From: Bondarzewia mesenterica
Lineage: Eukaryota; Basidiomycota; Agaricomycetes; Russulales; Bondarzewiaceae
DNA length: 64,000 nucleotides
NCBI GenBank assembly: GCA_004802705.1
Contig: SGPL01000114.1
Span: 1-64,000, forward strand
Direction: 5' to 3'
Part shown: in pieces, positions 1 through 13,447 of the stretch
How positions within the stretch are numbered: position 1 is the first letter of the stretch
Layout: each line of letters opens with the position of its first letter
Made by a program: the position numbers and the translations under genes
The notes under the pieces: generated by a model
Seen by the model: only the letters and a program-made list of their open reading frames with translations
Told to the model about the DNA's origin: nothing
The model's database searches: none

Positions 1-306
1 CAATATATGCGCCACTGACCCTCCGTGTATCACTGTCTTGAGACGACTCCCCTACGACCAAAGTCGCACGGCGTGTTTCTGGTGCTCGATCTTGTGAGCT
101 CTGAGTGAGCCTTTGCTCTATTTCATCAAATCCGTTCAAGTCGTCCTGGCTGGGCTCTTCTATCTGATTATCGTAGGTTGGTGAAGACATTCGTTGCTTC
201 TTGCCAGGAGGGCTGGGACTGGGAGATGACGAAGCTATACGAAAAGCCTAAGCATCCTGATCCACATTGATTGTGATCTCAAATAATTAATACCTCTTTT
301 GCTCAT
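1..306 (-). CDS. 5' end of an unidentified gene, running off the window
   Basis: Two minus-strand exons can be joined. A 13-nt first exon (306-294) starts with ATG. A 59-nt intron (293-235, GT..AG) follows. Exon 2 stays open to the window edge. The product begins MSKRASSSPSPSPPGKK and continues as a polar, Ser/Pro/Asp/Glu-rich stretch rich in SSQD-like motifs, as in an unstructured nuclear-protein N-terminus with a short basic patch (KKQR). An internal ATG at 190 could also start it, but the upstream exon keeps frame and continues the same composition. I do not recognise the family. It is divergent from the phosphate transporter, so 307-1099 is probably a shared promoter. Confidence 0.5.
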
Positions 307-1099
307 ATTGTTCGCTTATTTGCTCAGCCTGATTGATGGACACAATGCGACGAGGGCAGAAAGAGATGGTAGTAGAAACCTGGAAGAAGCAAGGTAAACT
401 CCATTCGCGACGCGACGCGTCCAATCACGGGATTACATTACGTAACCGGAGAGGGAGGCATGGGCATCAGTGGAGTACTACTACAACAGCCAGTGAACGC
501 GCTTGATCCACTTAGCTGATCCGCGACCGACAGGCCTTCCGACCCAGCCATGTCTGATATCATGGGACAGGTGATTAACAATTTTTGCAGTCAGCCAAAA
601 TTTGCAGCCGATTCTCGTTTTCAAATTCTCGTTCTCGAGATCTCATTCCTAACTTCAGCGCTCACCTCTTTGGCACTTATGGCTCTGGCATTTGGCGGGG
701 TCCGAGCGGTCTTCGAGTTTGTACCGTATTTTCTTTTCTGAACTAATGATGCATGATGACTGGTTTGATTTGACAAGAAAAGATCTCGCGCTCTACTGAG
801 GCCGGCGCTTGGCCGGCGCCCCGCGTCGGACGGGATCCAGACAAGCCGGACATGTTCAGAAATTGTACGGAACCCTGTTTTCGGGTTAGGTCTTGTCAGA
901 AGCTGGTGCTCTGCCCTGCTCCAGTGTGCTCCACTTCTCGGCTGGGCAGCTCTTGCTTCGACTCGGTGGGGCATTTGGATCGTGCTTCCTTGCAGTTCTA
1001 CAAACGTGCGTCTCACCTTTGTCTGTACTCCAATGTATAAGTATTTCAGCCTTTCCGATTATTTTCTTACACTGTCTCTTTCCCGGAACCCACCTCAAC
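307..1099. other. Divergent intergenic region
   Basis: Lies between the minus-strand gene starting at 306 and the phosphate transporter starting at 1100. No convincing coding signal. A GC-rich direct repeat (GGCCGGCGC twice, two bases apart) lies at about 802-821. I saw no CACGTG Pho4-type site. Confidence 0.5.
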
Positions 1100-3757
1100 A
1101 TGTCGAATAAGCCCGAAAACACCAATGCGGGCTCAAGTTACCCTCCATCCACTCGTTTCAAGTCCACGCTCGAAGATTATGAGCGGTCTGGAGATAACAG
1201 GCCCCCGTTCATCCTAACGTATGCTGAGGTGAAGCTGTTGGGCATCGCGGGTGTGAGTGTTTTTGTTTCATGTGACCATCCGTTGTATTGATTACGGTTT
1301 TGCAGGTCGGGTTTTTCCTCGATGGTACGGTTCATTTTCATGTTTGGGTCTACGCAGCTTAAATTTGAGGGTCACAGCTTACGATTTGTTCAACATCAAT
1401 GTGAGTGTGTCGGTCCAATTCGTGCTTGGGGACGAGCTGAAACGAGGATCTCAAGCCTGTGGCTACTATGCTTCAATTTCGCCTGTACCGGGGCGAATCT
1501 CTCCCTGCTGGGCTCGAAGGCTTCGTCAAAGCTGCCGCCAACATTGGTGGTGTCATTGGCCAATTCGCGTTTGGTGAGGGTGATGACTGGGTGATGTCTC
1601 ATCATCTTGATGAACAAATCGCTGACCTTGCCACAGGTTACATGGCTGACCGGTTCGGTCGTAAAGCATTATGTGCGCGCATCATCACTTCTTTTCCCCT
1701 TTATCTCGTTGTCATCTCATCTATCTCGCATGTCTGTCTTGGCCGGGACTGATGCCTGTTGATTTGCATCGAATCACCTCACTCGTGCGCCATGCAGACG
1801 GCAAGGAACTAATGCTCGTCATCTTCGCCACCATCCTTTGCATATGTGATCCAACTGGTGAGGATCTCTTTCCCTTCCGATGTCCATTAGGACTCACCCG
1901 CTGTGGCTCCCAGGTTCCCTCTCCCCCAATTCAGCCCTCATATACCTTGGTGTGTTCCGCATAATTCTGGGTATCGGCGTGGGCGGTGACTACCCGATGT
2001 CGGCCTCCGTGATCTCCGACCGCGCGAACCTTCGCAAGCGAGGCACAATGCTGGCCTATATCTTCGCTAATCAAGGGTGGGGCAGTCTCGCAGGCAGCTT
2101 GGTCACGATCAGCGTCCTCGCGTGTTACAAGCACGTCATGAACGACGAGGGCAAGACCAGCAAAGTCGATGGAGGTGATACGATTCACGATGTCGTTTGA
2201 GCAGCGCAGTTTTTGACTCTCATGTCTTCTCTTGTTTCTCAGTATGGCGCATCGTTGTAGGCTTGTCGCTCATTCCCGCTTTCGGCACGCTCTATCAACG
2301 TCTCACGCTGCCTGAATCAACACGCTACCTGAAGTCAACTGAAGCGAAGAATGACGAAGAGGGCCCGATTGCGGAGCTCAAGAAGAAAGCGGACGCGAGC
2401 ACCGACGTTCCGGAGAAACCTGAGAATGCGCCGGACTTGAGAGCCACAAACGAGACGCCTTCATCTACCGTTACCACCGAACAGCAGACCACTGGACACA
2501 AGGCACATTTTAGAGGTACTTAGTGAATTGTTCGAGACAGTGGACAAACGCTGATCCAATTTTGTGAACTATCCAGAATTTATCCGCTATTTCTCGGAAT
2601 GGCGACACGCAAAGATCCTGATCGGGACCTGCGCTTGTTGGTTCCTACTCGACATTGCGTCCGTCTAAATTTGCAATTATAACTAAATATCCTCTTAATG
2701 ATAACCTTCTCGTATCCTATAGCTTCTACGGCATCAACTTGAACCAAAACGTCGTACTGGAGCAAATTGGGTTCGCTGGCAAGGCGGGAACACCTTGGGA
2801 ACGTCTCTTCAAGATCTCCATTGGTAACATCATTATTACCGTCTTAGGATTCGTTCCAGGTGCGTCTCCCCACCTCTCACAAACGTGCATTCGAATGGCG
2901 CTCATGGCATACACGAGGTTTCAATTGCGCACAGGATACTACGTGACTGTCCTCACCATCGAGAAGCTTGGACGCAAGTGGATTCAGATTCAAGGCTTTT
3001 TGATGGCTGCGCTTTTCCGTACGTACTACATATTCCCGTTTTGCTGTGGATCGCGGCTCATAGTAGTGTATTGGCAGTTGGTATCATGGCTGGCAAGTTT
3101 AATACCATGAACACGGCATCATTCATCGTTTGCTTCGCGTTCCTCCAGGTGAGCAAAGTGGAATCACCGCGAGTTCTTTCGCTAATGTCCTTTTTACTGC
3201 TAGTTCTTCTTCAACTTTGGCGCCAATGCGTGAGTACTTCCAAATAATAGTCTCCCCACGTTGTGATTGACTAATTCACCTGGTCTTAGAACAACCTACG
3301 TATGCCTTCCAGTTGCTCCGTTTTTTTTTTTTCTTCATTCTAATACACAGCTTCTACCGTAAACGTCTAGTGCTATCCCGCTGAAGTCTTCCCGACGCGC
3401 TACCGTGCCACAGCACATGGTATCTCTGCCGCCTGGGGCAAAGCGGGTGCGATCATCTCCTCACTCGCTTTCAACACCCTGAGTGGGAAGATCGGGACCC
3501 CAAATGTTTTGTGGAGTGAGTGATATGCCCTTCTCTAACTTGACATTCATTCTGCCTTGCTGGACAGTCTTCATGGGGATCTGTTTCCTCGGCGCAGGCT
3601 CGTTGTTTCTCTGTATACTGCCCAATTGATGACTCTGATTCATGCTTCTCTGTGCTGTGTTTTGTTTCTAGCGGTCACACTGACCCTTCCCGAAGTGCGG
3701 GGTCGCGATCCCGATGAAGTCCTCGCTCAGGAAGAGCGTGAGACTCGGGCATCATAA
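1100..3757 (+). CDS. PHO84: Inorganic phosphate:H+ symporter, PHO84 type (MFS)
   Basis: High-affinity phosphate uptake at the plasma membrane. The spliced protein follows the fungal Pho84 family from end to end: [19 protein letters not shown] leading into the first membrane helix, GFFLDAYD, the MFS loop motif [10 protein letters not shown], the signature [14 protein letters not shown], a central hydrophilic loop (about 2330-2515, rich in Lys/Glu), [16 protein letters not shown], and [17 protein letters not shown] near the C-terminus. I count about 17 exons, with introns mostly 45-80 nt and all GT-AG. One exon, 3290-3299, is only 10 nt and is needed to restore ATTYCYP. The start at 1100 gives the usual family N-terminus. 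The stop follows ETRAS. The gene looks intact. Regulation by phosphate starvation is expected from the family, but no site was identified. Confidence 0.93.
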
Positions 3758-4673
3758 AAAACGGAATCGAGGAAGGAGTCGACAGCGAACGGGCCCGGTG
3801 TCGGTGTCCCTGCTGTTGTTCGCAAAGACAGCTGTGGAAAGGGAATGACATGATGAGTAGTGCTGTGTGGAACGACACACCTGAGATGAAGAAATAACAT
3901 GTGTGGCTCTTGCGATTTGATAGTAATGTGGAATGTAATTATGAACGTTTACGAGTAACGATTCGGACTTTCATGCGTGATGTGCGCACCTTCACTATCA
4001 TTGCCATTCATTGGGTATAAGAACAGATAAGAACTCGGCCTCTAATCTTCTCAGAATGTGAGCTCTCTACTTCCGGTCCCTTCCAAAGCCAGCTGAACTC
4101 ACCGATAGCGCCCATGGGCACCCCCTATCATAAGGAATCACTGTAAGTTGCGTTACATACTCGACTTGTCTTTTTTTGACCACGTCTGTCGTTCCGTACT
4201 TCCGCTGGACCAGCACATCCATATTCCCCATACGGAGAGACACTCCCATTGTGAATAATTGCAATTGTTATGTAGATACAAGAGAGCTCAAGCGCTCATA
4301 CGTATACAGTAGCTGTTGAATGCATTTTTTTCAAACCAACCAATGACTTTTGCTTGCTTACAACACCGAGAAAAGCGTTCAGTTGAGGATTTGCAATTGT
4401 CGCTTTCATTCACTTGACCACCTTCTCAATTTCCTTACGCCTCCGAAACAAAGTGAATCAGCACTCGACTACCAACAAGTAGGCCGAGAGTGTCCTTTCG
4501 CTTGACTGTCCATATATCCTAGTTCGCCCGAGGCGCGAGGCCGTGAGTGGCTCCGGCGAGTTGTCCGTTCTGAGCTCGAGCACATCTCTAACAGGCTGAA
4601 ATCCGGTTTCTGCTGTTTTGGTTCCAGAAAGCCCTTCTCAGGGTCACACAGTAACGCCAGCGAGCACCTTGTA
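3758..4673. other. Intergenic region between the PHO84-type and taxilin genes
   Basis: Holds the transporter 3' region and the taxilin upstream region. A 65-codon minus-strand ORF (4067-4264) has no recognisable family and is probably chance. Nothing else seen. Confidence 0.5.
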
Positions 4674-6787
4674 ATGAACGGCGTTATGACTAGCTCTCAG
4701 ACTGCCACCATCCCGCGCATCGCTAAGCCCCCGCCGACTGGCCCTGCACCACCTGCATCTGCTGTCACACCTGCGACCCATCCCCCACCAGCGAACAGAG
4801 CGCACCCACCCCCTCATAATCATGCTCCCGCTGTCAATGGCACACATCACGCCCAGAAGGGGAAGAAGAAGAACGAGCCAGCACCCGTCGATCCTGCAAC
4901 CATGTACGAGAGTCTGAAGAACAGGATCGCGGCGTTGGAAGAGGAGGAGGTGCTCGAGGAGGAAGAGGAGAGAAGATTTGGTATGGAATATTGGTATGTC
5001 CGTGGAACATGCAACAATGACAATGCTCTGCAGCGGAGGAAGCTCAGAAGTCCGTCGTGGGCATGGAGGAGAAGGCCATTCACGCGAAGTACATCGAGCT
5101 GGTCAGTACGATAATAATTCCCCATCCCTCACCGTTTGAAGTCGTTGTGTCAGTTTGCAGAATTCAAGCGCATGGAGAGGGATCACCAGAAGGAAAAGCA
5201 GAAGTTGACGAAGGACAAAGACGCAGGTATGTCTATCGCTGCAATTTCTTGACCTTGTTGCTCACACTGGACTCTTTGAAGCGAAGGGGCAACTAACGAA
5301 GGCGAATCAGACAAAGATCAAGATGGAAAATCTGGCACGAGAGCTTCAGAAGGTGAGAGGTAATGTCTTGGTTTTTGCGTTGATGCTCTAACCCTCGCAG
5401 GATAATAAGAGGCTTCGGGTTTGTCACACATTACCTCCTCGCAGTCAACGTCTGATGTCTCCTTCAGGAGGATGGCAAACGTCTCGCACACTCGGTCGAA
5501 GAGGCGCAAGATGAGGTAAAGCCCTCCTATCTCGTCCTTTTACCCTCACCTCACATCGTCACGGCCGGGACACGCAGATTGTACAGATGAAGAAGGACAT
5601 GTCCAAGCGTGCAGAAAAAGCCAAGATGCAGGACATCAAGTTCCGTGATATGCCCGATATCGTGGTCAAGGTCATCTGTAGATACCGCGAGGAGCTCTTC
5701 TTCCGCATCTCACGCAAAACCAAGCTGTCCAAGTTGTTCAACGCCTGGACCGAACGCATGGAGGTCACGAGCCTGCAGAAGTCCGACAGCGGGAACGTGA
5801 ATGGGACAACAATAGGAAACGTGTCAAATGGAGTGGTCAAGCCAGATACGAGCGCACATTCCACGAGCTCAGTACATGTGCCGAGCACGAACACTCAGTT
5901 CCTGTTCACCCATAGTGGGAGGACTGTTGATGCGGAGCAGACGCCGGAGGAGGCGGGGATTGATGATGGGGATGAGATTCTGGCTGTGGAGTTGATGGAT
6001 TTGACAGAAGGTCCAGGAACAGAGATTTTGGTGAGTGTTACGACGCTTGATACCTGCCTTCGCGCTATACGGGCCATATTTATGTGAAGCAGAACGAGGG
6101 TGAGCCGCGTCGCCAGAAACTTAAGAAGTACTGGTCAGACAACTCAGCCGAGTAAGCTTCCCCCTTACCACTTTTCCACGTAAGTAACTGACCATGCGAC
6201 ATTCAGGGCCGCGCGAACACTGGAGGAGATCTTCGACGGCGTGTAAGTATGCGGCCGCGTGATGTCGCTTTGGCGCAGCGCTGACTTTGGTTCGTTCCTG
6301 TAACCCAGTATCCGCGAACGCTTGAAGGAAGTCCTGCGACAGTACGAGCTCCGAGAGCGACATTTCGAGTGCGTCATCCGCTCGAAGGAGCTCGAGGTTC
6401 TTCTCTCTCGCGCACGAGCAGCAGAGCAGAAGCAGCTCGCGGAAGGTGAGAAGGCGCGAGCGGACAAGCTCGAAGAAGAGGTCTGTGTGATCCGAGGCCC
6501 ATGCTCTCTGGTCGCCTACTGACCCCAAGATATTGTAGTGTCAGCAAGTTCGGAAAGAACTGGAAGATGCTCAAAAAGGTCAAACGATGCTCGTCGACAG
6601 GCTTATAACGTGTTGCAAAGAGGTTTGTTGCCTGGTTTCCACATGGATCCGTGTCGGAGATATTGACGGCTGTTTCTCTGCGTAGCCCAACGCGGAGCGG
6701 ACACAACGCTTATTTGCATCTCTTCGAGAAGAGCTGGAAAAGCGGGGACGAGGCTCTAAATTAGTCGATGGAGCTGTGGGAGGGTAA
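4674..6787 (+). CDS. Taxilin-family coiled-coil protein with an internal SUMO-like domain
   Basis: Twelve exons join into about 496 residues. The N-terminus (1-75) is Pro/Ala-rich and low complexity. Residues about 80-195 form the first half of the taxilin coiled coil (HAKYIELFAEFKRMERDHQ, then NLARELQKDNKRLRE). Residues about 223-333 are a ubiquitin fold of SUMO/Rad60-SLD type: ELFFRISRKTKLSKLFNAW, then FLFTHSGRTVDAEQTPEEAG and IDDGDEILAVEL. A Ser/Thr/Asn-rich loop is inserted between its halves. No terminal di-glycine follows, so it should not be conjugated like SUMO. The second taxilin half then resumes (RQYELRERHFECVIRSKEL). Taxilins bind syntaxins and the nascent-chain complex in vesicle traffic. 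The SUMO-like segment sits on a single exon (5578-6030, 453 nt, phase 0 on both sides). A separate 18-nt exon lies at 5401-5418. All splice sites are GT-AG. Confidence 0.88.
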
Positions 6788-7041
6788 TCGTGTACTGCGG
6801 ACAGCCGGCCCAATCAGTACTTTTCTGACCCTTCGAGCTTGTGTGAGGAGTATAGTCATTCGTCACAGCGAAAGGGTAGTGTTCTGAACATCAACCACCG
6901 TGCTTGAAATGATTACGAAAAGCAGGTGAGAATGAATTGCAGTCCGTGATGGGGTATCATATCGTAGTGAGTCCAATGACAAGTCCGTTACCACCGAAGT
7001 CCAAGATTATAGTGCGCATACGCATACGGCTCCCAAGCAGA

Positions 7042-8581
7042 TTAAACGAGAACATCGAACTCTTCTATCGAAGAAACCAGTCCTGACCGAGAGAAGGTCT
7101 TGCCCTTGACAGACGCAAGGCCGTCGCCGGCGTACGTGACGAGCGGGGAGATCTCGATCTCCACGCCCTCCTTGACGGCCGCGCCGGCCTTCTCCAGGAA
7201 CCGACGGTGCTGCGAGAGCAGGTCGCGACGGCTGGTGTCCGGGTCGTCCGAGCCCGTGCCCGGCGCATTTTTGAGCGGGCTGAACTCCTCGTTGCGCGCG
7301 ACCTCGAGGACGGCGAAGCGCTTGGTGAATGGGAACACGTCGAACACGAACATCTCAAGTTTCATTCCGTTGACCTTGTCAGGCTTGACGAAGCTGCCCG
7401 TGGACAGCTCCACATGCGGGATCTTCTTGCGCGCGATGTGGAACGCGAGCTCCTCCTCGAAGGACTCGACGTTGTTCAAGAAGGCCGTCGTGTAGAAGTG
7501 GTTCGCGATGTTGCCTGCGCGGAAGGCGAGCTCGCCCGTCTTGGCGTCGCGCTTCTCAGCCTGCTCCTTCGTGATCTCCGAGTACTCGACCACGCTGAAC
7601 TTCTCGCCGCGGAGCGCAACAACGCCGACCGACTCGGTGGGCGAGGTTTTGGGGACAACTTTGGCGGCGCAGTCGGCCTGCTTGCCGATGCAGTAGCCGA
7701 GGAAGGCGGGGTCGGCGACGCGGACGAGGCAGTTATCGACGCAGTAGGCGTGCACGTAGAGAATTTTGCGTTGGGCGAGGTCGGAGAGGACCGTTCGCTT
7801 TTTGTCTGAAGGCGAGAGTGGGGAACGCAGTGCGGCATAGAGACCGCCATTGCCGTCGGGTGCGACGGCGACATGGGAGGTGGAGTCAAGAAACACCTTG
7901 CCATTCATGGTAAGGCATGGAAGAGTACCTGGGAAGAGCAGTTGCTCATGAAACACCCGCTGCAGGTTGTTAGGTTGTTGACATACCTTGCTCGAAGAAA
8001 ATGATATTCTGGGGATTGAGCCCGAAGAACGAGTTCGTCTTGAAGAAATCTTCGGTCTCGCTCCTGGTAGGCCCACTCGTCATGATATACCAAGGCACGG
8101 TGACGGAGCCCTTCGCCCTTCCACATTCCAATTCTGCAACCTCCTGCAAACGTGCGATGCGCTCAGCCTGGTATTGGAAGAGCGACTTATGCGAGGGCAG
8201 GCCGATATCGTAGCAACCCTTAGGCGCGGAGCTGCCCAACCGCGTACCCTGACCACCCGCCATCAAAAGCACTCCAACCTCACCACGCGCAATGGCCTCG
8301 AGGCCGATCCTCCGCCATTCTGCTTCCTTCTCGGGATGTCCGACGGATGTGTCGGTCGCATCCGCTGGCAGAGGCTCGATTGGCGCACCCTGGTTCTCTA
8401 GCACCCCCTCTGATTTAACAGCATATTCGAAGACACGGTTGACGCGTTCGATGTTCAGCGCATCGAGCTGTGCAGCGAGGGCTACGCGTTGAGACTCTGA
8501 GAGCTGAGGCCAGAATTGGAAGACGTGCTCTTGGTCCGCCTCTTTGTAGCGGGCGCGAAGGGCGTCGATATTGATGGACAT
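7042..8581 (-). CDS. UAP1: UDP-N-acetylglucosamine pyrophosphorylase
   Basis: Converts UTP and GlcNAc-1-phosphate to UDP-GlcNAc, the donor for chitin, N-glycans and GPI anchors; cytosolic. Two exons with one 58-nt intron (7986-7929) give 493 residues, the usual eukaryotic length. The nucleotide-binding signature LLMAGGQGTRLGSSAPKG is at about residue 105, followed by YDIGLPSHKSLFQ. WYIMTSGPT, NGKVFLDS, the substrate motif FLGYCIGKQADCAAKVV and VGVVALRGEKFSVVEYSEI follow in family order. The start gives MSINIDALRARYKEADQEHV, typical of the helical N-terminal domain. The gene converges on the taxilin gene with about 250 bp between stops. It looks intact. Confidence 0.95.
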
Positions 8582-8947
8582 GATGGTGTATTCGTGAAGT
8601 GAAAGAGAGGGTGTAAGTGTAAAGAAAGGATAAAAGTGAGGGAAGCGAAGAGCAGTTGTTATAGCGTACTAAATTCGGAAACACCCGTTGCCCCACTTTC
8701 ATCTCATTACTCAATTATTACAGTACCTCTCATCCACGGCTGTGTGCTAATCACAGCTCTGCACTGGTCTCCTTCAGCTCTTCAGACTTGTGTTACCATC
8801 GGCAACCACCCATTGCAGTGCTACCTCTAGGGACTTGATTTTCACTTCAGATAAACCAGTCCGTCTATCGTACTGCAAGCACAGGAAAACATCGACGCTC
8901 AGCCGAGCTGATTGATTGGAAACACTCCGCATTCCCCCTTTTTGGAG

Positions 8948-8975
8948 GCTGAGCGTTGAACGTTCAACGCTCAGC
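8948..8975. repeat. Perfect 28-bp palindrome
   Basis: The left arm GCTGAGCGTTGAAC (8948-8961) is followed immediately by its exact reverse complement (8962-8975), with no spacer. A partial copy (CGCTCAGC) occurs about 75 bp upstream. It lies about 370 bp upstream of the UAP1 start, so it could be a dimeric regulator site or a cruciform element. Function unknown. Confidence 0.85.
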
Positions 8976-9954
8976 AACAGACGGTACGATACACACATAA
9001 TGTAGCGACGTGGCCATGATTCTAACACTCGCTTCATTCAGCTGCAGTGCTACATACGATATCTATAACCAGATACGCCCATACTACGCGCTTACGCTAC
9101 AAGGCATCTACAATGGCATGCAGCAATCCGTCCGCGTCAGCCCTGGGCCTCTGTGTTTTCAATCGTCCCCCATGCTCTCATTTTGTGCTGCAGGCCGCAG
9201 TGGCGTGTGGCTTATTAGTCTTTCAAGCTCGGTGCCCTAAAGTGCTTCAGTATTACTTGGCCCGATTTTTCACCGACTTCGATTGTCTTGGCGCTGTTAT
9301 GCACTCGTAGTATGGACTGCGTGCTTCTCGCCCTTGCACGAAGTCAAACAGGTGCATATATGTAGACGCTGTGTTTCATAGCATGATCAGGTGAGTTGAC
9401 ACCCGCGTTCAATGTAGGCTCATCCGGTGGTTCAACGAGCTAAGAAACGTTGTCAGCGTCAGAAAGTCGAACATGTGAGCCTGTTGACAGTCTGCTTAGG
9501 CATGTCTCTTGACTACAAGGTAGCTTTGAAAAATCGCGGCCTTCGGAGATTTTGACAGAGCGAATCACATCGTATGATTCTCCGCTTTGATAGATCGACA
9601 TCGAACGGAAGGACTAGGTACGATCGACTTCTCCCTTTTATTAATTGCGCTGCGCGATATTCTGGTGAGCGGACTATTGCCTACGTTTTCCATTACTTGA
9701 CGAACACGAGTAGATCGGCAGAACATCCGCGCTTAATGAACTTATATATAATTTGCGGACCTAAGTAGTCTGTGTCAGGAGCCGCATTACAGCAGACGGG
9801 GAAAGAGGCACCAAGTTTGGAATTTGGAGTTGCAACGTAGGCGGGTGTCAAACACGTGGATAATATTGACCGCTTCTACTGCCGTTGCAACAGTTGGCCA
9901 TCCATTTTCGTCCAAAATGTGTTCAGTTTAGATTATGGTATTTTTGGATGGCCC

Positions 9955-9960
9955 TATAAA
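9955..9960 (+). promoter_or_regulatory. TATA box of the exo-glucanase gene
   Basis: TATAAA lies 66-71 bp upstream of the ATG at 10026, a usual distance for a fungal core promoter with a short leader. Confidence 0.55.
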
Positions 9961-10025
9961 GCTGTAGCAGGGTTCTGCATTCACCTCGACAGTCACGTCC
10001 TCCCGCCCGTCTACAACCCGCCAAC

Positions 10026-11824
<1,799 letters not shown>

Positions 11825-12247
11825 ACAGGCAAGAATCAAATGGCCGTGACACTCTAAATCACCGTCCTTTCTCGCATCCTCAATATTCCTGTATACCCCC
11901 TTGCACACCTTCGTACTCTCACTTCTCCCACGACTGAATTCCTCCTCCATCGATGGCACACTTCATTATATTGATATTCCTCCTTTTATGATATAACGAG
12001 ATACCACACGGTGCCTTTCGTATTTAAGCGAAATGGTTGAATACAATGCATTCGAGCGACAGCGAGCTCAGGCTATTGATTCGAAGGAAGACATTGACAC
12101 TGGCAGATGTTATCCAAAGTACACGTGACCTGTTTTTGTCGACGCGTTTAGACGCAAACGCGCTTGCTCACCTCATTCACTAATCCGCTCAGGACACCAG
12201 ACGGTATCTTTGCAATTACACAACACTAACTCCCGCGTCTTGTCGAC
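11825..12247. other. Intergenic region
   Basis: Glucanase 3' region and leader of the next gene. No coding signal or structured element seen. Confidence 0.5.
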
Positions 12248-13447
12248 ATGCGCCCCAAGCCCAAGGCGATCCTCATCGCCGTTGCCCTCCAGGTCGTCTC
12301 CGGGAGCGTGCTCGTCGCCGCAGAGCCGCAGAGATCCGACTACGCGAGCCGCACCGGTCCCGCGCTGGCGCGGAAGAGACAACTGGGCGGGTTGTTCGAC
12401 GGATTTGATGAACTCGAGACGTCTCAGCAACATCATCACGAGGAGCAAACCACGGCGGCCCCCACACGCACGTCTGTGGAGACGACGCGGGCGCGGGAGG
12501 AGACGGTGTCGGAGGGGCTGTTCAAGACGATCGAGAAGTTGCTGACGTCTGAAGAGGATAGTGTGAGGACGGTGACGGTGATCACGGCAACGGCGGCGGC
12601 GGCGTCCGCGGGTGTGAGTTCGTTCGCGACTTCCGTGCCGTCGTCTACTAGCGTCGCGCGTGCGACTTCGTCAACGCTCGCCTCCGCGTCTCCCAGTCCC
12701 AATCGTTTTGGTCCGCTGACAAGCGCGACCAACCCACCCCCGTCCAGTCCATCTCCGTCCAGTTTGGGTGCGAGTGATGTGGTGCCTCCAAAGGCGCCGT
12801 CGACAGATTGGAAGGTCATCGGTGTTGCGGTTATCGCGGTCAGCGTGGTCGGGGCGGCCATCCTGGCGGTTGTGTTCTTCGATCATTGGTGGCGGTTCTT
12901 GAAGGATTTGGCCTCGTGCGGGTGGGCGCGTGGAAGAGGGGATTTGGGCGAGGAGCAGCTGGTGCCGGACTGGGATAAGAGGAGCTGGGAGTATCAGGTT
13001 GGAGGCGCGGGAACGGGAACGGGAACGGGAGTGGAAGCGGGGGATAGGGTGCCGAGTTTTGGGTCGCCCCCGGCAGAGTGGGGTGCGGGTACCACTAGCG
13101 TTGTGGGAGCTGGGTATGCGGGGCTCGGGGCGGGAGGTGGGAGGAATAGAGCGTTGGCGAGGGCGGCGAGTCGGCGGATGGACGTGTCGACGAAATCGAG
13201 CCTGCAAGGGACTGAGGATCCATTTGAAATGCAAGAGGCGCATCCCTCTGACCTTGGTCCGTCTGGGCAGGCTCGCGCGTCACCCGCGCCTTTCGCTTCT
13301 GCGGTTCCAGTCCGCCCGTCGCCTTTAGCTCGTGAATGGCACCCTGAGAATGAGACTGACGCCGAGACTCCTGCTGTGGTTCCGATGAAACGTTCCGACA
13401 CGTCAAAGTCCTTTGTGACAGAAGATGCGTATGGTGGTTTAGCTTGA
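12248..13447 (+). CDS. Single-pass type I membrane protein of unknown function
   Basis: Intronless 399-residue ORF. Residues 1 to about 25 are a signal peptide (KAILIAVALQVVSGSVLVAA). A dibasic site RKRQ at about 42-45 could be cut by a Kex2-type protease. Residues about 60-185 form a Ser/Thr/Pro/Ala-rich, probably O-glycosylated ectodomain with a His/Glu patch. One transmembrane helix spans about 190-212 (VIGVAVIAVSVVGAAILAV). The roughly 185-residue cytosolic tail is Gly/Ser-rich and includes a GT dipeptide run encoded by GGGAAC repeats. The layout resembles fungal wall-stress sensors, but no WSC cysteine domain is present, so that role is only a suggestion. Antisense ORFs over it are composition artefacts. 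Confidence 0.72.
   Translation: MRPKPKAILIAVALQVVSGSVLVAAEPQRSDYASRTGPALARKRQLGGLFDGFDELETSQQHHHEEQTTAAPTRTSVETTRAREETVSEGLFKTIEKLLTSEEDSVRTVTVITATAAAASAGVSSFATSVPSSTSVARATSSTLASASPSPNRFGPLTSATNPPPSSPSPSSLGASDVVPPKAPSTDWKVIGVAVIAVSVVGAAILAVVFFDHWWRFLKDLASCGWARGRGDLGEEQLVPDWDKRSWEYQVGGAGTGTGTGVEAGDRVPSFGSPPAEWGAGTTSVVGAGYAGLGAGGGRNRALARAASRRMDVSTKSSLQGTEDPFEMQEAHPSDLGPSGQARASPAPFASAVPVRPSPLAREWHPENETDAETPAVVPMKRSDTSKSFVTEDAYGGLA

Larger units (their letters stand above)
8582..10025. other. Intergenic region with a perfect palindrome
   Basis: About 1.4 kb between the divergent UAP1 and exo-glucanase genes. Small ORFs here (e.g. 9010-9310) have no recognisable family. Contains the 28-bp palindrome at 8948-8975 and, near the 3' end, the glucanase TATA box. 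Confidence 0.5.

Noticed and set aside
7207..7809. Long plus-strand ORF over UAP1
   Set aside because: Shadow of the UAP1 coding strand; no family resemblance and the opposite strand is a complete enzyme.
12671..13243. 190-codon minus-strand ORF across the membrane protein gene
   Set aside because: Arg/Pro-rich antisense artefact of GC-rich codons.
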